Counted from the stretch's first letter, positions 8,292 to 16,597 are shown. The stretch: 32,851 bases of DNA from Synergistaceae bacterium (GCA_009783355.1 WRHH01000004.1:1-32851); one strand, 5' to 3'. Numbers and translations: made by a program. The notes: generated from the sequence alone by a model not told the origin.

Positions 8292-9257
8292 ATGCATGAT
8301 ATATTGACTAAAATTTCCGAAATCGGCATAGTGCCGGTCATCGCTATTAACGACGCTCAGAAGGCCGTACCGCTTGCGAGGGCGTTAATAGCGGGAGGGA
8401 TACCCTGCGCGGAAATAACCTTCCGCACTGCTCAGGGGGAGGAAAGCATGCGCCGAATTGCAGGCGAGGTCCCTGAGATCATGCTTGGCGCGGGCACGGT
8501 CACCACTGTCGAGCAGGTAGACCGCGCGGTTACAGCGGGCGCAAAATTTATTGTCAGCCCCGGGTTCAATCTCAAGGTTGCCTCATACTGTATAGATAAA
8601 GGTTTACCATTCACTCCAGGCTGTTCAAGCCCGTCTGACATCGAACAGGCGCTTGAAATGGGATTTGACGTAGTTAAGTTCTTCCCCGCAGAGCAGGCCG
8701 GCGGACTAGATTTCATCAAGGCTATTGCCGCCCCGTACACCACCGTAAAATTCATACCAACAGGCGGAATAAACGCAACGAACATCGCAAAGTATCTCGC
8801 GTTTGAGAAAATCATTGCCTGCGGCGGTTCGTGGATGGTCACAGCGCAGCTTATTGATTCCGGTAATTTCGATGAGATAACCCGCCTTTGCAGGGAAGCT
8901 GTCCGCATAGTTATGGGTTTTGAGCTTGCGCATATCGGCGTCAACGCAGCCAACGAGACGGAAGCCATGGGCATTGCGGAACTGTTCGCGGCGGCGTTCG
9001 GTTTCCAGCTGAAAAACGGAAACTCGTCCGTGTTCGCAGGCAGCGCCGTTGAAGTAATGAAACAGCCATACCTTGGCGTAAACGGACATATTGCCATACA
9101 GACTAACTCTATTGTACGCGCGAAGGCGTACCTGAAATCAAAGGGCTTTGGCTTCGATGAGAATACGGTCAAAAACGACGAGAAGGGAAAACCTGCGACC
9201 GTTTACCTTAACAGGAACATTGGCGGCTTTGCGGTACACCTTCTCCAAAAAAAATAG
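8292..9257 (+). CDS. eda: KDPG/KHG aldolase fused to a C-terminal VOC-like domain
   Basis: Residues 1 to about 205 are a class I 2-keto-3-deoxy-6-phosphogluconate aldolase that splits KDPG to pyruvate and glyceraldehyde-3-phosphate. The Schiff-base Lys is K129 in VVKFFPAE, and the catalytic Glu is E41 in EITFRT. PTGGIN forms the phosphate-binding loop. Ordinary Eda ends near 210 residues, but this protein has 321. The extra part (about 212-321) begins HIGVNAANETEAMGIAELF and contains GHIAIQTNSIVRAKAYLKSKG, a beta-alpha pattern like glyoxalase/VOC domains. My recollection is that similar extended aldolases occur in some anaerobes; the function of the added domain is unknown. AAGGGG precedes the ATG. 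Confidence 0.88.
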   Translation: MHDILTKISEIGIVPVIAINDAQKAVPLARALIAGGIPCAEITFRTAQGEESMRRIAGEVPEIMLGAGTVTTVEQVDRAVTAGAKFIVSPGFNLKVASYCIDKGLPFTPGCSSPSDIEQALEMGFDVVKFFPAEQAGGLDFIKAIAAPYTTVKFIPTGGINATNIAKYLAFEKIIACGGSWMVTAQLIDSGNFDEITRLCREAVRIVMGFELAHIGVNAANETEAMGIAELFAAAFGFQLKNGNSSVFAGSAVEVMKQPYLGVNGHIAIQTNSIVRAKAYLKSKGFGFDENTVKNDEKGKPATVYLNRNIGGFAVHLLQKK

Positions 9258-9272
9258 ATTGGAGTGAATTAC

Positions 9273-10301
9273 ATGGGACGCGTAATAACATTTGGAGAAA
9301 TCATGTTGCGCTTAGCCCCCGAGGGCTACTACCGTTTCGTGCAGGCGGAGAGCTTTGGAGCGACTTACGGCGGCGGGGAGGCCAATGTCGCGGTGTCGCT
9401 CGCTAATTTCGGCATTGACGCGTGCTTCGTCACAAAACTTCCCGCGCACGACATCGGGCAGGCGGCGGTGAACAGTCTGCGCCGCTTCGGGGTCGATACG
9501 TCATACATCGCGCGCGGCGGCGAGCGCGTCGGCATTTACTTCCTCGAAAAAGGCGCGAGCCAGCGCGCCTCCAAAGTCATTTATGACCGCGCGGCTTCGT
9601 CAATTGCCACAGCCTCCCCTGCAGATTTTGACTGGAAGAGAATATTCGAGGGCGCCGACTGGTTCCATTTCACCGGCATCACTCCGGCATTGGGCGGCAA
9701 GCTCCCCGAAATATGCGCAGAAGCGTGCAAAGCCGCGAAGGCTGCGGGGCTCACCGTCAGCTGCGACCTCAACTATCGCAAGAACCTGTGGAGCCGCGAA
9801 AAGGCGGGGCAGGTCATGGCGGGGCTGATGGAACACGTCGACGTGTGCATTGCCAATGAGGAGGACGCGGGAGATGTTTTCGGCATAAAGGCCGAAGGGA
9901 CGGACATCACGGGCGGCGTAATCAGCCACGAGGGCTATAAGAGCGTGGCAAAGCGGCTTGCCGACAGATTCGGGTTTTCGCGCTTAGCCATAACGCTGCG
10001 CGAGTCCATTTCCGCAAACGATAACAACTGGGCGGCAATGCTCTATGATTGTAAAGCGGGAGAATATCATTTCTCCAAAAAGTATGCCGTACATATCGTT
10101 GACCGTGTTGGCGGCGGCGACAGTTTCGGCGCGGGGCTCATTTACGCCGTGCTGAATAACAGCCCCGCGCAGGAGGCGCTCGAATTCGCCGTCGCGGCAA
10201 GCGCGCTGAAGCACAGCATCGAAGGCGACTTCAACCAGGTGAGCGTCAGCGAGGTAAATAAATTGGCGGGGGGCGACTCAAGCGGCAGGGTGCAGAGGTG
10301 A
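9273..10301 (+). CDS. kdgK: 2-keto-3-deoxygluconate kinase (PfkB family)
   Basis: Phosphorylates KDG to KDPG (EC 2.7.1.45), the substrate of the aldolase encoded just upstream. It is a PfkB/ribokinase-fold protein of 342 aa with GGGEANVA near 33-40 and the C-terminal GGGDSFGAG near 280-288, whose Asp is the catalytic base. A GTG at 9264 is also in frame, but it overlaps the GGAG ribosome site at 9261-9264. The ATG at 9273 is therefore the better start. This is the last gene of the cluster. Immediately after the stop comes a GGGATTA repeat array, and the first clear terminator is 240 bases away. Confidence 0.9.
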   Translation: MGRVITFGEIMLRLAPEGYYRFVQAESFGATYGGGEANVAVSLANFGIDACFVTKLPAHDIGQAAVNSLRRFGVDTSYIARGGERVGIYFLEKGASQRASKVIYDRAASSIATASPADFDWKRIFEGADWFHFTGITPALGGKLPEICAEACKAAKAAGLTVSCDLNYRKNLWSREKAGQVMAGLMEHVDVCIANEEDAGDVFGIKAEGTDITGGVISHEGYKSVAKRLADRFGFSRLAITLRESISANDNNWAAMLYDCKAGEYHFSKKYAVHIVDRVGGGDSFGAGLIYAVLNNSPAQEALEFAVAASALKHSIEGDFNQVSVSEVNKLAGGDSSGRVQR

Positions 10302-10310
10302 CGGGTAAAG

Positions 10311-10520
10311 ACAGGGATTAGAAAGACAGGGATTAGAAAGACAGGGATTAGGGATTAGGGATTAAGGATTAAAAACAGGGATTAGGGATTAGGGATTAGG
10401 GATTAGAAAAGACAAAAGCATAAAGACTCTGGATTGCCGCGCCGCAAAAAGACGCGGCTCGCAAAGACGTGGGAAAAACAGGGATTAGGGATTAGAAAAG
10501 ACAAAAGCAAAAGCAAAAGC
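10311..10520 (+). repeat. GGGATTA heptamer repeat array
   Basis: About fifteen copies of GGGATTA or a one-base variant, interrupted by GAAAGACA and AAAAGACAAAAGC spacers. The main runs are 10313-10405, with a smaller one near 10480-10495. Ten bases separate it from the kdgK stop. Within it, 10436-10459 holds a small GCCGCG/CGCGGC hairpin, and 10500-10520 an AAAAGC hexamer run. A similar array in the same orientation relative to its gene abuts the livF stop at 31959. No protein is encoded. Confidence 0.9.
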
Positions 10521-10541
10521 TTAAAGATAGGGATTGGCTGT

Positions 10542-10582
10542 AACAAAGGGGGCGGCATTTTGCCGCCCTCTTTGTTGTTTTT
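10542..10582 (+). terminator. Intrinsic terminator shared by convergent genes
   Basis: A 16-bp stem with one G-T pair: AACAAAG-GGGGCGGCA on the left and TGCCGCCC-T-CTTTGTT on the right, with a 3-base loop (10542-10576), followed by GTTTTT on the + strand. It lies between the uronate operon and the convergent peptidase gene ending at 10623, and can serve both. The T-run is better for the + strand. Confidence 0.85.
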
Positions 10583-10615
10583 CATTGTGCATTGATCATT
10601 GTGCTGATCATTGCT
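10583..10615. repeat. CATTGNN heptamer array after peptidase stop
   Basis: Four 7-base units beginning CATTG (CATTGTG, CATTGAT, CATTGTG, CATTGCT) plus one shortened unit, CTGAT. The array lies between the stop codon of the peptidase at 10623 and the terminator. A more regular version lies at the same place in the next paralogue (13744-13778). Confidence 0.75.
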
Positions 10616-10622
10616 TTTATTG

Positions 10623-12890
10623 CTATTTCTTTCTCCATACAAACGGAATGGCGAAAATGAGGGCAAGAAGTCCGAAGCCAGCGTTGCAACCAAGGCAATC
10701 AAGAACTTCTTCGATCTTATCTTCAACGCAAGGCGGAATATCAATGCATGGCGGTATTATCGTGCAGCCGCCTTCTTCCTTCAAAACATCGCGCGGATTG
10801 TCTCTCTCAAGGCGATAGTACGGATAATCTTTGGTGGCCTGGCTATGGAACACTACTGCCAAACCTTCATCGCCGGTCAGGCTCTGAGCGACTGACGCGT
10901 TGTAGCCGTTGCTGTTGGAGATATCGGGCTCAAATATAGCTAAAGCGACCGCGCCTGCCTCTTGGTCCAACGGGATGACGTAAGCGCCGTCCGGGAAGGT
11001 AACTTCTTCTTCAGCGCGAAGGTCGGCTCTGAGAACGTTTGCGTTAATGGTCGCGGTTGGCGTGATTCCCGTAGTGCCGTTGCCCGATACATAGAAGTAC
11101 TGTTTCAGAGGCGCTTTATAGTCTTTCGCGATGCTGTAATACTCTACCCTATTAGCTTCCAAACTCCCAAGAAGGAAATCGTAATTGATAGCATAGTCGC
11201 CGGAGTTGACGGTGGTTTCAGTTATGCCTTTCGGAATTACGTAGGCTGTGGGGCGGCTTCTCTCGAAATGCGTCGCATCGTTCATGGCGTGAGCTTTAAC
11301 AACTGTGGGTAAAAGATCTCCTGACAAGTAAGCCTGATGCCGCGTCGTTTTGTACAAGGAGTATCTCGAACCCGGGGTCTCGTCTCCGCTGGTCATGTAA
11401 GCAGTGCCGGCGCCCGACGCGTACTGATAGAGAGGAACTTTTACGTTCGCGTCAAACTTCTTGCCAATCTTAATAACATCAGCGCGCGCTGCCGCGACTA
11501 GCGCCTTTGTCTCATCGGCTTTGTCGTATAGCGTCTCAAGGAGAATCTTCGCGGCCAAAACATGCGCGTATGCGCGTCTTGCCATTAATAGCGACGCTGT
11601 CCCGCGCACTTCGACCAGGAAGGATACCGATCCCATAAGTCCATAGTACGCGCGGCCGATACCGTGGTTAGCCGTCCAGCCGTTGCTGGCGTTTTCGTAG
11701 TGGTTGGAGCGGATACCGGCAGCGGCCAATCCGTCATGCATATTGACTCCGTACACGTCAAGCGCGAAGTCGTTGAGCGCGAGCGACGGGTTGATTAAAC
11801 TGGTAGAAGGCGTTGACTCCAGATCCGTGATTCCGCCCGTTGCGTATGCAGGGGCTGTGCGATTCGTGGTGGAGGTGACTGTGTAATAGCCTATTTCATG
11901 CCCGTCCATAGTGACTTCCGGCATGAGTTCCAGATAACCTTTGTGCACTAACCGGACTTCGTTGGCTCTCATTCTCAGGTGGTCGCGGTTCATATCGATA
12001 ACCGGTACAAGGCTTGCGCGGGTATAACGCGCGGCGCCTTCAACGTTGAAACGAGGTACGCACACGTAATTGACCTTTTCAAGATATTTCTCGCCGTACG
12101 ATCCGACTACGTCAAGCAGCATTTGCATCGCGCCTTCGCAGCCCGATGTCTCGCCGCCGTGAATCTGTCCCTGATGGAAGAAAGTGGGTTTGCCGCTTTT
12201 GCGGATTAACTTAGCCGCTTCCTCGAACGTTGAGCCTGCAGGGATGGTCTCGTTTGTGACGATGACTATCGGAATGTCGTAATTCAACGTCGGTGATTTG
12301 CCGAGGCTGAACAGGTGCGCCTTCGCATGTGTAGCTGCGATATTTCCAACGAAGTTCATCAGGTCTTCCTGCGTTGTAACCTGCCAATGACCCTTCGGAG
12401 TAGTAAACGTGGGCGTCTGCAACCCGCCGGCGGGGAAGCCCGCGAGAGTTGAAGTGCCGAACAGCTTGTTAAGAATCTGATCGGTGAAGATGCTAACAGA
12501 AGATGTGTCCCATGTCTCCGTGCCGCCCGGTCTTACGCCGGACTCAAGATCCTGGCTAACGACTAATTCGGAGTTGACATCATCATCCGTGAAGTAAAAC
12601 AATTTGGTCGCGCCGTAGTAAAGAGAAGCTGGGGACGACGTTACGCGATAATTGAACGTGCCTGACCACGGGAACTTGTAGACATACTCCAACGCGCTGG
12701 TCGATTCCGGCAACAACTCTGTGAGTGTGTCTGTCCCTGTCCCTTCGTAAACCCTGATTGACAATCCCGTAGAATTAAGAGGCAGCCCCGTCGGCGCCCT
12801 CAATATTAGAGTCACGTGCGCGAAAGCGCTTGCGGAGAAAACAAGCAATACAAAAAGAGCTATGATAGAAACTTTTCTAAACTTTAACAA
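10623..12890 (-). CDS. Secreted M14 zinc carboxypeptidase, Synerg-CTERM (paralogue A)
   Basis: Exported metallocarboxypeptidase of about 755 aa. A signal peptide ends near SASAFA. The N-terminal part is beta-rich; the M14 domain shows zinc ligands H244 and E247 (QIHGGETSG) and H331 (MDGHE), the DMNRDH substrate-binding stretch, and catalytic E427 in SFLVEVRG. A C-terminal beta domain (GAYVIPLDQ, FEPDISNSN) precedes a Cys-rich linker, CNAGFGLLAL, a hydrophobic segment and WRKK, matching a Synerg-CTERM sorting tail. The substrate is unknown. The start is taken as TTG at 12890, after AAAGGGTGAT; a GTG at 12899 lies inside that ribosome site. Aligning with the ATG of paralogue D supports the TTG. 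It follows the small secreted gene at 12951 by 60 bases. Confidence 0.88.
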   Translation of the reverse strand: MLKFRKVSIIALFVLLVFSASAFAHVTLILRAPTGLPLNSTGLSIRVYEGTGTDTLTELLPESTSALEYVYKFPWSGTFNYRVTSSPASLYYGATKLFYFTDDDVNSELVVSQDLESGVRPGGTETWDTSSVSIFTDQILNKLFGTSTLAGFPAGGLQTPTFTTPKGHWQVTTQEDLMNFVGNIAATHAKAHLFSLGKSPTLNYDIPIVIVTNETIPAGSTFEEAAKLIRKSGKPTFFHQGQIHGGETSGCEGAMQMLLDVVGSYGEKYLEKVNYVCVPRFNVEGAARYTRASLVPVIDMNRDHLRMRANEVRLVHKGYLELMPEVTMDGHEIGYYTVTSTTNRTAPAYATGGITDLESTPSTSLINPSLALNDFALDVYGVNMHDGLAAAGIRSNHYENASNGWTANHGIGRAYYGLMGSVSFLVEVRGTASLLMARRAYAHVLAAKILLETLYDKADETKALVAAARADVIKIGKKFDANVKVPLYQYASGAGTAYMTSGDETPGSRYSLYKTTRHQAYLSGDLLPTVVKAHAMNDATHFERSRPTAYVIPKGITETTVNSGDYAINYDFLLGSLEANRVEYYSIAKDYKAPLKQYFYVSGNGTTGITPTATINANVLRADLRAEEEVTFPDGAYVIPLDQEAGAVALAIFEPDISNSNGYNASVAQSLTGDEGLAVVFHSQATKDYPYYRLERDNPRDVLKEEGGCTIIPPCIDIPPCVEDKIEEVLDCLGCNAGFGLLALIFAIPFVWRKK

Positions 12891-12950
12891 TATTATCACC
12901 CTTTCCGGTAAATTTTAATTCGTACTGCTCAGCATTACATCAATATGGGT

Positions 12951-13355
12951 TTATATAACCCAGGAGTTAAGCACCGCTATGAGATTTTCAAAATCGTCCT
13001 TGGTCTGCATCAGAATGCCCCAGCTCTCCACGTAAATTGTTCTTGCTTTTATCTCGTCCGGGAGTTCGAATTCAAATTCAAAGCGGTTGATTTCCACTGG
13101 AGAGGTTCCATTCAACTCATGAGAAGTGATTAGCGCGAAAGTGTAGGCGTCCATCGCTTCTCTGCTTAGATGCTTGAACTTCATCGACTCTCCGTCCGGA
13201 GAGGATAAAGTAACGGAATATTCCCCCTCATCAACATCCGTTGACCAACCTTCCGGCACGTCAATCGAAAATCCATAAAAAACCGCCGCATTTGCAGCTG
13301 CGCCAAACATCAGCGCCACTACTACCAACAACATTAATATTAATGACCTCTTCAC
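12951..13355 (-). CDS. Small secreted VPxGW protein, partner of paralogue A
   Basis: Secreted protein of 134 aa with a signal peptide (cleavage probably after ANA). The mature part has FSIDVPEGW, then a Glu/Phe-rich body and a C-terminal GILMQTKDDFENLIAVLN. The same pattern (VPxGW, G(S/T)xPV, FEF, GI(V/L)...F(D/E)..) occurs in the proteins at 19007 and 22202. The VPxGW opening resembles secreted PsbP/Mog1-like domains, but no function can be assigned. The start is GTG, about 12 bases after AAAGGGG, a spacing shared with the paralogues. It leads a two-gene operon with the peptidase, so an inhibitor, chaperone or docking role is possible. Confidence 0.75.
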   Translation of the reverse strand: MKRSLILMLLVVVALMFGAAANAAVFYGFSIDVPEGWSTDVDEGEYSVTLSSPDGESMKFKHLSREAMDAYTFALITSHELNGTSPVEINRFEFEFELPDEIKARTIYVESWGILMQTKDDFENLIAVLNSWVI

Positions 13356-13438
13356 TAAATCTGTTGTCCCCTTTCAATAATATGTTTGCTGCTTTTCAAA
13401 AATCAATACCATATTTATATACAATATTGTTGTTTAAT

Positions 13439-13467
13439 ATATTATCTTGTTTTTTCACATATGTAAA
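13439..13467 (-). promoter_or_regulatory. Promoter of unit A with conserved leader motif
   Basis: On the - strand, TTTACA (13462-13467), 17 bp, TAATAT (13439-13444). The same hexamers and spacing precede units B and C. Just after the -10 comes ATATTAAACAACAATATTG, a motif conserved in all four units. Confidence 0.65.
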
Positions 13468-13574
13468 TATTTAAAATTTAAAATTTCGTTTCTTCGGATG
13501 TAAAATCCTGATTAAATATTTTAACAATCGTTTGTTTACAAGGCCTCAAGCAAATATATTATCTTTATTTTTTT

Positions 13575-13614
13575 AAAAAAATCCCGCACTCTCTTATTGA
13601 GCGCGGGATTTTTT
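13575..13614. terminator. Bidirectional hairpin terminator
   Basis: AAAAAATCCCGC pairs with GCGGGATTTTTT around a partly paired loop. A-run and T-run flank it on both strands. It sits between the terminator of unit B and the promoter of unit A, so it is a second stop for unit B and insulates unit A. Confidence 0.85.
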
Positions 13615-13702
13615 CGATTATTTCGTTTGTTATTTCTGTCTGCTCTAAATTCAAACGCAACGCCCCTGCGAAGTTAATTCATAGCATGATAGGGGGCTTT
13701 AA

Positions 13703-13728
13703 CAAAAAGGGCGGCAAAATGCCGCCCT
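13703..13728 (-). terminator. Terminator of peptidase B
   Basis: AGGGCGGCA, a 3-base loop and TGCCGCCCT form a perfect 9-bp stem (13708-13728). On the - strand it is followed by TTTTTGTT. The core GGGCGGC stem is the same as in the terminator at 10542, showing that the 3' ends were duplicated with the genes. Confidence 0.85.
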
Positions 13729-13743
13729 CTCGTTTTTGCTTTT

Positions 13744-13778
13744 CATTGTGCATTGATCATTGTGCATTGATCATTGCT
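13744..13778. repeat. CATTGNN heptamer array
   Basis: Five contiguous 7-base units: CATTGTG, CATTGAT, CATTGTG, CATTGAT, CATTGCT. They lie between the peptidase B stop (13786) and its terminator, at the same place as the array at 10583. Confidence 0.85.
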
Positions 13779-13785
13779 TCTATTG

Positions 13786-16080
13786 CTATTTCTTTCTCCA
13801 AACAAACGGAATCGCGAAAATGAGCGCGAGGAGTCCGAAGCCAGCGTTGCAGCCAAGGCAATCGAGAACTTCCTCGATCTTATCTTCGACGCAAGGAGGA
13901 AGATCTATGCACGGCGGTATTACTATCGGGCATCCCGGTTCATCCGGCGGCAACACTTTGCGCGGGAAGCTCTTTTCAAGGCGATAGTACGGATAGTTGT
14001 TGTTGGCCTGGCTGTGGAATACCACTGCTAAACCTTCAGTTCCGGACAGGCTCTGAGCGACTGACGCATTGTAGCCGTTGCTGTTGGAGATATCGGGCTC
14101 AAATATAGCCACTGCTACTGCGCCTGCTACCTGATCCAACGGAATTACATAAGCGCCTTCAGTGAGCGTGACTTCCTCTTCAGCGCGCAGGTCGGCTCTG
14201 AGGACGTTGGTGTTGGGCGTTGCATTTGGCGTAATACCCGTAGTGCCGTTGCCCGATACATAGAAGTACTGTCTCAGAGGAGCTTTTTGCCCTAATTTAA
14301 CTTCGTAATACTCTACCCTATTGGCTTTCAAGCTATCAAGAAGGTAATCGTAGTTAATAGCATAGTCGCCGGAGTTGACTGCGGTTTCAGTTATGCCCTT
14401 CGGAATTACGTACGCGGTGGGACGGCTTCTCTCGAAGTGCGTCGCGTCGTTTATTGCATGAGCTTTATTAACCATGTTGGCGTCGGTGGAGCTGACTTTG
14501 ACAAGGTTTCCGAGCATATCAGCCTGATGCCTCTTAGTTTCGTATATGGAGTATCTCGAACCCGGGGTCTTTGCGCCGGTATTCATGTATGCTGTTCCCG
14601 CGCCTGACGCGTACTGATAAAGAGGAATCTTTACGTTCGGGTCATATATCTCGCCAAGATCTTTAACAGCTTTTCGTCCTGCAACGACAAGCGCCTTTGT
14701 CTCATCGGCTTTGTCATACAGCGTCTCAAAGAGAATTTTCGCGGCCAGTACATGAGCATATGCGCGTCTTGCCATTAGGAGCGAGGAAAGTCCGCGTACC
14801 TCGACAAGGAAGGAGACCGATCCCATAAGACCGTAATACGCGCGGCCTATACCGTGGTTTGCAGTCCAGCCGTTGTTGGCGTTTTCGTAGTGGTTGGAGC
14901 GGATGCCGGCAGCGGCCAATCCATTATGCATATTGACTCCGTACACGTCAAGCGCGTAGTCGTTGAGCGCCATCGACGGGTTGATCATACTGGTGGAAGG
15001 CGTCGACTCCAGATCCGTGACTCCGCCCGTTGCGTACGCAGCGGTTGTACGGGTCGTTGTGGATGTGACGGTATAATAGCCTATTTCATGCCCGTCCATA
15101 GTGACTTCCGGCATGAGCTCCAGATAGCCCTTGTGCACCATCCGGACTTCGGGGGCTCTCATTCTCAGGTGGTCGCGGTTCATATCGATAACCGGCGTGG
15201 TGCTGCTGCGAGTCCAGCGAGCGCCGCCTTCAACGTTGAAACGCGGTACGCATACGTAATTGACCTTTTCAAGATATTTCGCGCCGTACGGCCCGACTAC
15301 GTCGAGAAGCATTTGCAGCGCGCCTTCGCAGCCTGACGCTTCGTCACCGTGAATCTGACCCTGATGGAAGAAAGTCGGTTTCCCGCCATCGCGGATAATC
15401 TCTGCCGCTTCCTCGAACGATGAGCCTGCAGGGATGGTCTCGTTTGTGACGATGATAATCGGAATATCGTAGTTCAATAACGGTGACTTGCCGAGGCTGA
15501 ACAGGTGAGCCTTCCCATATGTCGCTGCGACATTTCCAACGAAGTCCATAAGGTCCTGTTGTGTGGTAACCTGCCAATGACCCTTCGGGGTTGTGAACGT
15601 AGGCGTCTGTAACCCGCCGGCGGGGAAGCCCGTGAGAGTTGAAGTGTTGAACAGATTTTCAATAATCTGGTCGGTGAAGATGTTGACCGAAGCTGCGCCC
15701 CAAGTCTCCGGGCCGCTCGGTCTTGGACCGGATTCGAGATCCTGGCTAACGACTAATTCGGAGATGACATCATCCTCCGTGAAGTAAAACAATTTGGTCG
15801 CGCCGTAGTAAAGAGAAGCTGGGGACGACGTTACGCGATAATTGAACGTGCCTGGCCACGGGAACTTGTAGACATACTCCAACGCGCTGGTCGATTCCGG
15901 CAACAACTCTGTGAGTGTGTCTGTCCCTGTCCCTTCGTAAACCCTGATTGACAATCCCGAAGAATTAAGAGGCAGATTCGACGGGGCTTTCAGTATTAGC
16001 GTTACATGTGCAAAAGCGCTTGCGGAGAAAACCAGTAACACAAATAGAGCCATGATAGAAACTTTTTTAAACTTTAACAA
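13786..16080 (-). CDS. Secreted M14 zinc carboxypeptidase, Synerg-CTERM (paralogue B)
   Basis: Closest relative of paralogue A, alike over its whole length; 764 aa from the TTG at 16080. Catalytic residues are intact: H244 and E247 in QIHGDEASG, the third zinc His in MDGHE, and the catalytic Glu in SFLVEVRG. The DMNRDH stretch is also present. The C-terminus carries the Cys-rich linker and CNAGFGLLAL tail. The frame extends upstream to 16143, but the leader there is remnant DNA of the decayed small gene, and AAAGGGTGAT precedes the TTG as in paralogue A. Bases 15737-15975 are almost identical to 12547-12785 of paralogue A. Its small partner gene is broken, so this enzyme is probably made alone. 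Confidence 0.88.
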   Translation of the reverse strand: MLKFKKVSIMALFVLLVFSASAFAHVTLILKAPSNLPLNSSGLSIRVYEGTGTDTLTELLPESTSALEYVYKFPWPGTFNYRVTSSPASLYYGATKLFYFTEDDVISELVVSQDLESGPRPSGPETWGAASVNIFTDQIIENLFNTSTLTGFPAGGLQTPTFTTPKGHWQVTTQQDLMDFVGNVAATYGKAHLFSLGKSPLLNYDIPIIIVTNETIPAGSSFEEAAEIIRDGGKPTFFHQGQIHGDEASGCEGALQMLLDVVGPYGAKYLEKVNYVCVPRFNVEGGARWTRSSTTPVIDMNRDHLRMRAPEVRMVHKGYLELMPEVTMDGHEIGYYTVTSTTTRTTAAYATGGVTDLESTPSTSMINPSMALNDYALDVYGVNMHNGLAAAGIRSNHYENANNGWTANHGIGRAYYGLMGSVSFLVEVRGLSSLLMARRAYAHVLAAKILFETLYDKADETKALVVAGRKAVKDLGEIYDPNVKIPLYQYASGAGTAYMNTGAKTPGSRYSIYETKRHQADMLGNLVKVSSTDANMVNKAHAINDATHFERSRPTAYVIPKGITETAVNSGDYAINYDYLLDSLKANRVEYYEVKLGQKAPLRQYFYVSGNGTTGITPNATPNTNVLRADLRAEEEVTLTEGAYVIPLDQVAGAVAVAIFEPDISNSNGYNASVAQSLSGTEGLAVVFHSQANNNYPYYRLEKSFPRKVLPPDEPGCPIVIPPCIDLPPCVEDKIEEVLDCLGCNAGFGLLALIFAIPFVWRKK

Positions 16081-16140
16081 TATTATCACCCTTTCCGGTA
16101 ATTTTAAATTTGTACTGCTCAACATTAAATGCAGTAAATG

Positions 16141-16293
16141 CAATGGAGTATTACCTCCTCATCCAAATTCGCCGACAAACCGTCCGGTTCGTCAGTCGAA
16201 AACCCATAAAATCCTCGCTCCCACATTCACAGCTACGCCAAACATCAGCGCCGCCGTTATTAAGAACACTAAAACTAAAGGCCTCTTCTTTAC
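16141..16293 (-). pseudogene. Decayed small VPxGW partner gene of unit B
   Basis: Aligns with the start of the small gene at 12951-13355. The start codon is GTA instead of GTG (16291-16293). The signal peptide is still readable (KKRPLVLVFLITAALMFG). A one-base insertion then shifts the frame to a TGA, while the other frame continues FYGFSTDEPDGLSANLDEE. About two thirds of the gene is missing after that. The ribosome site and promoter are preserved. This is a dead copy that leaves peptidase B without its partner. Confidence 0.8.
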
Positions 16294-16373
16294 TCCAGTT
16301 GTCTCCTTTCAATAATGTGTTTGCTGCTTTTAAAAAATCAATATCATATTTCTATGCAATATTGCTGTTTAAT

Positions 16374-16402
16374 ATATTATCTTGTTTTACTCCATATGTA
16401 AA
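16374..16402 (-). promoter_or_regulatory. Promoter of unit B
   Basis: TTTACA (16397-16402), 17 bp, TAATAT (16374-16379) on the - strand, the same as for units A and C. The leader motif ATATTAAACAGCAATATTG follows. It is intact although the first gene it served is dead, so it probably drives peptidase B directly. Confidence 0.65.
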
Positions 16403-16436
16403 TACAACGGGACTAATTATTCAATATTCTAAAAAA

Positions 16437-16496
16437 TAAAAAAGGGGGGAAGAAGGAGAATAGAAGGGGAAAAGAAGGGGAAAAGAAGGGGTGAAA
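16437..16496 (+). repeat. Purine-rich tract with 11-bp repeats
   Basis: Nearly pure A/G on the + strand, with AGAAGGGGAAA repeated two and a half times. It lies just past the terminator of peptidase C (- strand) and before the promoter of unit B. Long purine/pyrimidine mirror-like tracts can adopt unusual structure; no coding potential. Confidence 0.7.
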
Positions 16497-16521
16497 AAGG
16501 GCGGGGTGTTCACTCGCCCTT
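16497..16521 (-). terminator. Terminator of peptidase C
   Basis: AAGGGCG pairs with CGCCCTT (extended by a G-T and a G-C pair), then TTTTT on the - strand. It is downstream of the stop at 16598, with a heptamer array between. Confidence 0.75.
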
Positions 16522-16557
16522 CGATTGTTATTTTGTTACATTTTGTTCTTTGTTTTT

Positions 16558-16592
16558 AACTGAAAACTAAGAACTGAAAACTGAAAACTGTT
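16558..16592. repeat. AACTGAA heptamer array
   Basis: Five 7-base units: AACTGAA, AACTAAG, AACTGAA, AACTGAA, AACTGTT. They lie between the peptidase C stop and its terminator. The unit differs from the arrays after paralogues A and B but has the same period and position. Confidence 0.8.
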
Positions 16593-16597
16593 TTAAA

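Noticed and set aside
10311-10500. CRISPR array
   Set aside because: Units are 7 bp and contiguous, without unique spacers of even length, and no cas genes are present.
16052-16439. + strand open frames upstream of peptidase B
   Set aside because: They are the complement of the decayed small gene, peptidase B start and promoter; no family match.
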